Shown: in pieces, positions 12,648 through 18,528 of the stretch
Layout: the number at the start of each line of letters is the position of its first letter
How positions within the stretch are numbered: the first letter of the stretch is position 1
Source: a virus
Direction: 5' to 3' (one strand)
IMG/VR virus record: IMGVR_UViG_3300035701_000152
Location: 1-34,474 of that record
DNA: 34,474 bases
Translations under genes and position numbers: made by a program
Notes under the pieces: generated by a model
Databases searched by the model: none
What the model was told of the DNA's origin: nothing
The model's input: the letters and a program-made list of their open reading frames with translations, nothing else

Positions 12648-13214
12648 ATGAAAACTGTAATAGTGGAATTGAAAAGTTTGACAGGATTGGTTTTTGGCAA
12701 ACCGGTTTTTGAGAAAAAAGAGACCGGCGAATCAGGGGAGGCGTTTGAAGAGCGGACGTGGATGCAGAGGTTGCACAAAAACGAAAATGGAGTATTCATT
12801 CCACCATTCGCCTTGAAAAACGCCCTTGTCAATTCGGCAAAATATCTTCAGCAATCAGTTCCAGGAAAAGGAAAATCGACCTACACAAAACTTTTTCTTG
12901 CCGGATTATTAGTGGCAGAGCCGATTTATTTGGGCAAGGACATCGAAAAGAAAATACAGAAATTGCCGATGTATGTCCCTTCAGACGGTAAGACCGGAGG
13001 CACAACAAGAGTGTGGCGACACTTTCCCTTGCTTCCCGAATGGCAGGGGACGACTACGATACTTTTGACAGACCCGATTTTGGAGGAAAAGCCAGATAAG
13101 GTCAAAGAATATCTTATCCACGCAGGCCAGCTGGTGGGATTGCTGACATTCAGGGTCGGCAAAGGCGGGTTATTCGGCAAGTTTGAAGTTATGAGCTTTA
13201 AGGTAACGAAATAA
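12648..13214 (+). CDS. Conserved phage protein of unknown function, weakly RAMP-like
   Basis: A 188-residue protein. Landmarks are ELKSLTGLVFGKPVF at the N-terminus, RTWMQRLH (37-43), GVFIPPFALKNALVNSAKYL (48-67), VPGKGKSTYTKLFLAGLLV, PSDGKTGGTTRVWRHFPLLP, and near the end LLTFRVGKGGLFGKFEV. I know related sequences from other phages only as hypothetical proteins. 'IPPFALKNAL' plus the late Gly-rich loop recall the IPGSSLKGAL and G-loop of RAMP proteins (Cas7/Cas5/Cas6 fold), which bind RNA. This is a weak pattern match. It lies between NNGTT arrays 1 and 2, so it may be the array-binding partner. GAAAGGAAG precedes the ATG. Confidence 0.7.
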   Translation: MKTVIVELKSLTGLVFGKPVFEKKETGESGEAFEERTWMQRLHKNENGVFIPPFALKNALVNSAKYLQQSVPGKGKSTYTKLFLAGLLVAEPIYLGKDIEKKIQKLPMYVPSDGKTGGTTRVWRHFPLLPEWQGTTTILLTDPILEEKPDKVKEYLIHAGQLVGLLTFRVGKGGLFGKFEVMSFKVTK

Positions 13215-13216
13215 AT

Positions 13217-13276
13217 AAGTTGAGTTTTGTTGAGTTGTGTTAGGTTGTGTTGAGTTAAGTTGCGTTAAGTTAAGTT
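13217..13276 (+). repeat. NNGTT pentamer array 2 (12 units)
   Basis: Twelve perfect NNGTT units. The NN are AA, GA, TT, GA, GT, AG, GT, GA, AA, GC, AA, AA, then TTTT. It begins 3 bases after the stop of the 188-residue gene. The first six and last three units line up with those of array 1, so the arrays are homologous. GGAGGGCAGG follows. Confidence 0.92.
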
Positions 13277-13303
13277 TTTTGGAGGGCAGGTAACGAAATA
13301 AAT

Positions 13304-13364
13304 GAGTTTCCGTTCTGTTGCGTTAAGTTATGTTCTGTTCAGTTAAGTTAAGTTAAGTTAAGTT
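13304..13364 (+). repeat. NNGTT pentamer array 3 (11 units plus one offset)
   Basis: Eleven in-phase units at 13310-13364 (NN: CC, CT, GC, AA, AT, CT, CA, AA, AA, AA, AA), then TTT. A twelfth GAGTT (13304-13308) is offset by one base. The sequence before it (GGTAACGAAATAAAT, 13289-13303) repeats the end of the 188-residue gene (13202-13216). This shows that array 3 arose by duplication of gene tail plus array. The next gene starts 42 bases downstream. Confidence 0.92.
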
Positions 13365-13406
13365 TTTGATGTTGAGGCAAATTAGAATTTTTGAAAGGAA
13401 ATAAAA

Positions 13407-13937
13407 ATGAACGATGAAAAAACAGAAAGCAAGGCGTTTCCGTTTGAGCACGGACTGTCACCGGCATCCGCAAAACTGATGGAAAAACTAAAGACGGGTA
13501 AAATTGGGGACATTGTCACCGATGAGGAGCTGACAGGCATTTGCGGCAGGAATACAAAGGTCGGCGAAAAGGGCTATGCCAACCTTCAAACTGCTATAAG
13601 GCGAACCTTGCGGGATTACGGCCTTGTCTGGATGAGAATACCAAAGGCGTATGCGATAAAATGCCTTGACTCAAACGAAATTGTCGAAAGTCTGCCGGCA
13701 GATATGGAGCGGATAAGGCATTGCTCAAAAAAAGCCTTGAAGAGAGGGGCGCAAGTTGAGATAGGAAAAATTCCGGAAGATATGAAAATGCTTTTTTTCG
13801 CAAGGCAGGCGCAATTATCCGTAGTTGTTGTTGTAAGTGAAAATAAAACCACGAAACAGCTTGCGATAAGAGGCGCTACCGGCAAGTTCGACCAGCAAAA
13901 ATTACTTGAGGCGTTTATTGCTTCAGTTAAAACGTAA
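13407..13937 (+). CDS. Conserved phage protein of unknown function, possible winged-helix
   Basis: A 176-residue protein. MEKLKTGKIGDIVTDEELTG, then NLQTAIRRTLRDYGLVWMRI, reads like a winged-helix reader (helix, 'xIVTxEEL', recognition helix, wing with GLVW). After it come ECLDSNEIV-like and MERIRHCSKKALKRGAQVEI segments and a beta run LSVVVVVSE. I recall similar proteins in phages of other phyla without a function. AAAGGA lies 8 nt before the ATG, downstream of NNGTT array 3. It overlaps the start of the large terminase by 20-32 bases. Confidence 0.65.
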   Translation: MNDEKTESKAFPFEHGLSPASAKLMEKLKTGKIGDIVTDEELTGICGRNTKVGEKGYANLQTAIRRTLRDYGLVWMRIPKAYAIKCLDSNEIVESLPADMERIRHCSKKALKRGAQVEIGKIPEDMKMLFFARQAQLSVVVVVSENKTTKQLAIRGATGKFDQQKLLEAFIASVKT

Positions 13938-15927
13938 TACGAAAAAAAAAATATGGACAAATGCCGAGCGGCAGGCGTGGTCTCTGCCTGCGAAATTGAC
14001 AGTATCTGAATGGGCGGACAAGCATCGGATACTGGAATCTGGAACGGCGGAGCCGGGCCAGTGGCGGACAAGCCGGACGCCCTATCTACGGGGGATAATG
14101 GATTCCTTCTGCGACCCTGAAACAGAAATAGTCACCATTGTAAAGTCCCCGCAATCGGGCGGAACGGAGGCGCTGCTTAATACAATGGGTTACAGTATTT
14201 GCGAAGACCCCGGGCCCGGCCTGATGGTGATGCCCCGCCACGAGGAGGATTGCGGATATATGGCGGGACGCCTGAAAACAATGGTCGATGCCTCGCCGGA
14301 GCTGAAAAAACAGACCACTGGACGGATATGGGACTTGACAGGTTTTGAGTTCAGGTTCTCACGAATGACAGTGTATTTTTCCGGAGCCAATTCGCCCGCC
14401 GGCCTGGGAACGAAACCCATCCGCTATCTGTGGCTGGATGAGATTGACAAGTATCCGCAATTTGTTGGCAAGGAGGCGTCCCCGATTGACTTGGCGGAGA
14501 AGCGGACGATAACATTTTGGGACAGGAAAATCGTCCAAACATCGACGCCCACCACAACAGATGGCAACATCTGGACAAAATTCAAAAGAAGCTCTAAGCA
14601 TCACTATTACATTCCCTGCCCCCATTGCGGAGAATATCAGGTCTGGATTTTCAATGAACCGGATAGCAGGGAACCGCGATTAAGAATTGCAAAGGAATTG
14701 CGGGACCCCGATGTAATCAGAAACACGCCCGGTTGTGTTTGGTATGAATGTAAGTTTTGCAGGGGCAGGATTGACGAAACCGAAAAGGACGGACTTGTCG
14801 CAAGGGGTGAATGGCTGCCAGACAAGTTTGCAAATGAAATCCTGAAACTGGCAAAAAAAGAGCACGCCAGCATTATGAATATCAAAAGAGAATTCAATTA
14901 CAACAAACGGCGTATCGGCTTTCAATACAATGCCCTGATAAGTCCCTGGGTATCGTGGACGGAGGTTATGGCCGAATGGTTCGAGGCCAATACGGAGGAG
15001 GGAGTGACAGCAGGCAAACTTCTGGATTTTATGAATGCCATTCTTGCCGAGCCGTATGCCGAGACAATGGTCGAAGTCGCGGCGGAAGGATTGAGAAAAA
15101 ACATCGGGACATTCTCACGTGGAACTGTTCCTGACTGGTGCAAGATACTTGTTGGCGGTGCCGATTATCACGAGGATATTCGCGGACAAGTTCGCATCGA
15201 CTTTGAAGTTCGCGGATTCGGATATGGGGAGAGAAATTATGTCATAAGCTGCGGCTCGGTCTATTCCTGGCAGGAGCTTGAAGACGAAATCCTGCTGCAC
15301 TCATTTCCCTGGGCGAATCCCGACAGAAAAGAGCCGGAACTTGCAGTCATACAACTATTTATTGATTCCGGTTTCAAGCCGGATGAGGTCTATGAATTCT
15401 GTCGGCGGTATTTTCCGCTTTGTATGCCGACAAAAGGATTGCCTGGCAGACAGCAAAGAGGGGGCCCGCTTACTATATCGAGTTTGGAAAAAATAACAGC
15501 CGAAAGAAAAGCAAAGTTTCGTGGCATACAACTTGCGCTTTTGGATGTTTCATTTTTCAAGGACAAGGTTCATAACTGGGCATCACGCGCCGCCGGGACT
15601 CCTGGCTCAACGGAATATTTTGCCGAGATTCCAGACTATTATTTCCGTGAATTCACGAATGAGCGCAAGACAAGGATTCGTGGCAGATATGGACAAGTAA
15701 CCTGGCAATGGCGGCCCGTGAGTGGCGGGGCGCAGGTGCATTTTCTCGACACGGCGGTCAACGCGGCGGCAGCGGCCTTCTATAAGCGGGTGCAATATAT
15801 GCGAGCGCCACAAGAACAAGCCGGCAAGCCGATACCGGCGGCATTGATAAGGGCAAAACCGGTAAAATTGATGGTAAGAGAAAAGCCTGAGGGCAAAGGG
15901 TTCCTGGATAATTTGCCGGAATTGTAA
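13918..15927 (+). CDS. Terminase large subunit (GpA family)
   Basis: About 669 residues. The ATPase domain has WTNAERQAWSLPAKLTVSEW and RTPYLRGIMDSF (GpA-type adaptor lead-in), Walker A-like VKSPQSGGTEALLNT (about 75-88), Walker B YLWLDEIDKYP (about 170-180) and a motor coupling segment (IVQTSTPTT). A CPHCGEYQ ... CKFC zinc knuckle occurs in the middle. The nuclease domain carries Asp at VGGADYHEDIRG and IQLFIDSGFKPDEV and HFLDTAVNAAAAA. No ATG is usable. TTG at 13918 has GAGG at 6 nt; TTG at 13906 also fits. It translocates DNA into proheads and cuts it. Confidence 0.92.
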   Translation: MLQLKRNTKKKIWTNAERQAWSLPAKLTVSEWADKHRILESGTAEPGQWRTSRTPYLRGIMDSFCDPETEIVTIVKSPQSGGTEALLNTMGYSICEDPGPGLMVMPRHEEDCGYMAGRLKTMVDASPELKKQTTGRIWDLTGFEFRFSRMTVYFSGANSPAGLGTKPIRYLWLDEIDKYPQFVGKEASPIDLAEKRTITFWDRKIVQTSTPTTTDGNIWTKFKRSSKHHYYIPCPHCGEYQVWIFNEPDSREPRLRIAKELRDPDVIRNTPGCVWYECKFCRGRIDETEKDGLVARGEWLPDKFANEILKLAKKEHASIMNIKREFNYNKRRIGFQYNALISPWVSWTEVMAEWFEANTEEGVTAGKLLDFMNAILAEPYAETMVEVAAEGLRKNIGTFSRGTVPDWCKILVGGADYHEDIRGQVRIDFEVRGFGYGERNYVISCGSVYSWQELEDEILLHSFPWANPDRKEPELAVIQLFIDSGFKPDEVYEFCRRYFPLCMPTKGLPGRQQRGGPLTISSLEKITAERKAKFRGIQLALLDVSFFKDKVHNWASRAAGTPGSTEYFAEIPDYYFREFTNERKTRIRGRYGQVTWQWRPVSGGAQVHFLDTAVNAAAAAFYKRVQYMRAPQEQAGKPIPAALIRAKPVKLMVREKPEGKGFLDNLPEL

Positions 15928-15929
15928 AT

Positions 15930-16208
15930 ATGAAAAACGGATTTCTCAATAACCTGCCGGATTTGGGGCTGGGCAACGGCAAGCCTCGGAGGCCAAAGGC
16001 GAATGACAAACAGAAGGAAACAGGCGATAAAAAGCCGACAAAAAAAGGGCTGATTTGTCCAAAGTGTGGTCATCAGAATTTTGAGACCGTCAAGACGATT
16101 CCATTATGGGGATGGATAAGACGGTATAGGATTTGTGAGAATTGTGGCAGGCGAATCAGGACGAAGGAAATCATTGAAAAAACAGACCAAAATTCCCCTC
16201 AAAAGTAA
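15930..16208 (+). CDS. Zinc-ribbon protein (NrdR/Ogr-like ribbon)
   Basis: A 92-residue protein. The start MKNGFLNNLPDLGLGNGKPR is followed by a Lys-rich linker, then a zinc ribbon ICPKCGHQNFETVKTIPLWG ... RRYRICENCGRRIRTKE (about 42-80). The 'T..RRYRxCxNCGxRIxTxE' form resembles NrdR-like and phage regulatory ribbons. Its first residues repeat the large terminase C-terminus (GFLDNLPEL against GFLNNLPDL). A decayed copy of its ribbon end lies at 16667-16738. It may be a transcription or packaging cofactor. Confidence 0.62.
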   Translation: MKNGFLNNLPDLGLGNGKPRRPKANDKQKETGDKKPTKKGLICPKCGHQNFETVKTIPLWGWIRRYRICENCGRRIRTKEIIEKTDQNSPQK

Positions 16209-16564
16209 AATTCTTTCCTATTAGTAGCCATTCGGTTAAGAATCTGCTCTTTTTATTGATAATTTACTTGCATTGGTGAAAATTTTGTTTTATGGATTAA
16301 GTATGTTGTTAATGAATAGCTCAAAAATTTCTATGCAGAACATTATCGAAAACGTCATATGGACAGGGTTTATGGTGTGCTTTCAGATAATGAAAGTGGA
16401 CAAGAACCTGACGGCTGCGAATGGGCAGATAATTGCAGACGATAATGAAGACAGCAGAACTATTATATAGTGGTTATGATAAACAAAGAAATTGCCAGAG
16501 CTATTTTCAGGGTATCTGCCCAATAAAGTCCATATTGGTTAGGTATAGAAGTTTTTAAGCTAAA
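16209..16564. other. Intergenic stretch with no supportable intact gene
   Basis: This 356-base stretch has only weak open frames. A 65-codon frame (16273-16470, TTG start, no ribosome site) has unconvincing composition. A competing frame (16263-16445) looks more protein-like but has an internal TAG. The region precedes two terminators and seems to be decayed sequence between the terminase and head operons. Confidence 0.5.
16263..16445 (+). pseudogene. Decayed gene fragment with internal TAG
   Basis: The frame reads FTCIGENFVLWIKYVVNE, then TAG (16317-16319), then LKNFYAEHYRKRHMDRVYGV and LSDNESGQEPDGCEWADNCR to a TAA. It has no start codon and no ribosome site. The sequence looks coding, with two Cys near the end, but the family is not recognised. 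TAG is used as a normal stop elsewhere in the window (for example at 30288-30290), so recoding is unlikely. Confidence 0.3.
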
Positions 16565-16597
16565 GGCCGGTAGCTGATAACTATCGGCCTGATTTTT
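16565..16597 (+). terminator. Rho-independent terminator
   Basis: GGCCGGTAG (16565-16573) pairs with CTATCGGCC (16581-16589, one G-U) around a 7-nt loop, followed by TGATTTTTT. It ends the terminase transcription unit. Confidence 0.85.
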
Positions 16598-16598
16598 T

Positions 16599-16664
16599 AT
16601 GGTAGTAAGTTACGCGACTATAATCGAAACGATAGATACAGCCATTAATGATTGGGCTGGATGA
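16599..16664 (+). pseudogene. 21-codon remnant resembling a gpW/joiner N-terminus
   Basis: MVVSYATIIETIDTAINDWA followed by G and TGA. It has the look of the first residues of a small head-joining protein (compare TLAERLLKVQNAIDAILDGA in the next intact gene). It starts directly in the terminator T-run and has no ribosome site, so it is more likely a remnant than a gene. Confidence 0.25.
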
Positions 16665-16666
16665 TC

Positions 16667-16738
16667 AGTGTCAATTGCGGCAGGAAAATCCGCACAAAAG
16701 AAACCATTGAAAAAACAAATATTGACAAAATAGAATAA
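16667..16738 (+). pseudogene. Decayed copy of the zinc-ribbon C-terminus
   Basis: The frame SVNCGRKIRTKETIEKTNID (ending KIE-stop) matches the end of the ribbon protein encoded at 15930-16208 (ENCGRRIRTKEIIEKTDQN). About four-fifths of some 50 bases are identical. The first zinc knuckle and any start are missing, so this is a truncated paralogue. Confidence 0.6.
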
Positions 16739-16744
16739 AATTTT

Positions 16745-16765
16745 GGGCTACGGGTAGCCCTTTTT
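16745..16765 (+). terminator. Rho-independent terminator
   Basis: GGGCTA and TAGCCC around a CGGG loop, followed by TTTTT. It is compact and close to ideal. It isolates the terminase unit from the head operon promoter 33 bases downstream. Confidence 0.88.
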
Positions 16766-16797
16766 GCCTAAATTCACGATTTTTCCTGTAAAAATCC

Positions 16798-16827
16798 TTG
16801 ACACAATCCTTTGATTGCCGAAATAAT
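16798..16827 (+). promoter_or_regulatory. Promoter for the head-gene operon
   Basis: TTGACA (16798-16803), an 18-bp spacer, then AATAAT (16822-16827). The expected transcript start falls at or next to the ATG at 16834, so the first message would have almost no leader. It lies directly after a strong terminator, which supports a separate late transcription unit. Confidence 0.68.
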
Positions 16828-16833
16828 CTGAAT

Positions 16834-17028
16834 ATGACAACGCTGGCAGAAAGACTATTAAAGGTTCAAAATGCCATTGATGCGATACTCGATGGCGCTC
16901 AGAGTATTAGTATTGGTGACAGGACATATACGCGGGCAAATTTGAACGCCTTGATAGCGCTGGAAAATCAATTACAGCGTCGAGTAAATAATGAGCTATC
17001 ACACGGTCGGACAGTAGCGGAAATGTGA
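16834..17028 (+). CDS. gpW-like head-tail joining protein
   Basis: A 64-residue protein. Two helices (MTTLAERLLKVQNAIDAILD and TRANLNALIALENQLQRRVN) bracket a short hairpin SISIGDRTYTR. That matches the alpha-beta-alpha layout of lambda gpW, which sits between portal and tail connector and stops DNA leaking out. The gene directly precedes the portal gene, as in lambda. There is no ribosome site before the ATG; given the promoter position the mRNA is probably leaderless. An in-frame TTG at 16798 lies inside the promoter and is rejected. Confidence 0.75.
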   Translation: MTTLAERLLKVQNAIDAILDGAQSISIGDRTYTRANLNALIALENQLQRRVNNELSHGRTVAEM

Positions 17029-17029
17029 T

Positions 17030-18526
17030 ATGGTTGGTTTGATGACCAGAGAAGATTCTTTGTTGGAAAAGACAAAACCGGATGGCAGCTGGTCAAAAAG
17101 GGCATCCGAAAGAATCGATGATTTGGTGGGAATAATATCGCCGCGCAAGGCGTTCCAGAGAAAAATGTACCGGTTCGGTTATGATGCCATTGACAAATCC
17201 CGATTGCGAAAAAAGAGAAAAGACCTCGGCGGAACGGGGGATAGTCATTTAACGGAGGATGCGCTTTACAAATTGCGGGAAATCTGCCGCGAAATGTCGC
17301 GCAACAATCCTCTGGCCAATGGATTGTTGAAGCTGGAGCGGAACGGCGTCATTGGTTCGGGTGTTACCGTGCAGGGAAGAACGGATGACGATAAACTCAA
17401 TGACGAGCTTGAAGCCGCGTGGAAGGAAGAAATGCTTGACAAGCCCTGTGATGTCACGGGCAGATTTAATTTCAATCAATTTTTAAGAAAGTTTTTCCTT
17501 GCTTATCGGCGAGATGGCGATGCGGCAGCCATATTTCTGAATGACAAGCTGCAGGCGGTAGAAGGCGATCAGATAGGGACGCCAATAAGGATACAGGATT
17601 TTCAGCTTTTCCAAATTACAAACGGAATTGCCTATAACAAAATCACAAGCGAAGTAATCGGCTATTATATTGGCATACCAGACAAATATGGATATATCAA
17701 GACAGGAAGTTATAAACACTATCCTGCCGACAAGGTGCATTTGATGTTCGATCCAGCGCGATTCAGTCAGTCCCGTGGCGAACCGGTCCTGACGCCGTCA
17801 ATCAATTTTATAGATACCCTCTGTGATTATATCGATGCGGAATTTGTGGCAGCTAAAGTGAACGCCTGCTTTTCGATGTTCATAGCACAGGAATACAGCG
17901 ATATGCCTCAGCCATATACCAAAGGGATTTCCAGCACCGGCTATGATGCGGAGGGCAATCGACTCGAAAAGATGTCACCCGGCCAGGTTATTTACGGGGC
18001 GCCGGGCGAAACAGCAACCGGCATAGGCCAAGCCAGGCCGAATGCGCAATTCGACCCGTTTGTCCTGCGGATGCTGACGTTCATAGCCAGGCCGCTATGT
18101 ATGCCCCTTATGCTGGTTACGATGGATTTTTCCGGCGCGACCTTTATGAATGCCCGACTTGCATATCAGAAGGTACAAGAGGAATGGCAGGCACAGCAGG
18201 ATGATGTTATAAAACCATTCGTTTCACGGGTTTGGCGGTGGAAAATTCAGCAGTTAATTGATTCAAAACAAATTAAAACGAATAATGAAAAAATCCTGCA
18301 CCACGAAGTGCTCTGCCGCCGATGGCCTTATGTTGACCCATTTAGAGAGTCGGAAGCGCACGAACAGGAATTTTTCAATGGCACGAACACGCGGACAGAG
18401 GTATGCGCCAGCCAGGGCAGGGATTTTAAGGATGTGACGGACGAGCTGGATAGAGAGGAAAATTATCGGGCAACGAAAAACGTGCCGAAAAAACCCGAGA
18501 AGCAGTCGATAAAAATTGGAGATTAA
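17030..18526 (+). CDS. Portal protein (lambda family)
   Basis: 498 residues. Lambda-type portal signs are LREICREMSRNNPLANGLLK near residue 85, an FLRKFFLAYRRDGDAAAIFL segment, VEGDQIGTP, PADKVHLMFDPARFSQSRGE with PVLTPSINFIDTL, GQVIYGAPGETATGI, FVLRMLTFIARPLCMPLMLV, and DFSGATFMNARLAYQKVQEE. The protein forms the dodecameric channel at one capsid vertex and docks the terminase. The gene lies 1 base after the gpW stop and just before the protease gene, the standard order. Confidence 0.93.
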   Translation: MVGLMTREDSLLEKTKPDGSWSKRASERIDDLVGIISPRKAFQRKMYRFGYDAIDKSRLRKKRKDLGGTGDSHLTEDALYKLREICREMSRNNPLANGLLKLERNGVIGSGVTVQGRTDDDKLNDELEAAWKEEMLDKPCDVTGRFNFNQFLRKFFLAYRRDGDAAAIFLNDKLQAVEGDQIGTPIRIQDFQLFQITNGIAYNKITSEVIGYYIGIPDKYGYIKTGSYKHYPADKVHLMFDPARFSQSRGEPVLTPSINFIDTLCDYIDAEFVAAKVNACFSMFIAQEYSDMPQPYTKGISSTGYDAEGNRLEKMSPGQVIYGAPGETATGIGQARPNAQFDPFVLRMLTFIARPLCMPLMLVTMDFSGATFMNARLAYQKVQEEWQAQQDDVIKPFVSRVWRWKIQQLIDSKQIKTNNEKILHHEVLCRRWPYVDPFRESEAHEQEFFNGTNTRTEVCASQGRDFKDVTDELDREENYRATKNVPKKPEKQSIKIGD

Positions 18527-18528
18527 AA

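Noticed and set aside
12572-13364. NNGTT arrays as a CRISPR array
   Set aside because: There are no 20-40-nt repeats or unique spacers; the unit is 5 nt. No Cas1/Cas2 or effector genes are present apart from a weak RAMP-like resemblance.
16263-16445. TAG read as an amino acid (recoded phage)
   Set aside because: Several genes end in TAG (for example at 11673-11675 and 30288-30290) with properly placed neighbours, so TAG acts as a stop.
16273-16470. 65-codon open frame as a gene
   Set aside because: TTG/GTG start without a ribosome site and unconvincing composition. It overlaps a better-looking but interrupted frame and lies between terminators.
16798-16833. TTG start for the gpW-like protein
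   Set aside because: The TTG is the -35 box of the promoter; the ATG at 16834 gives the normal family length.
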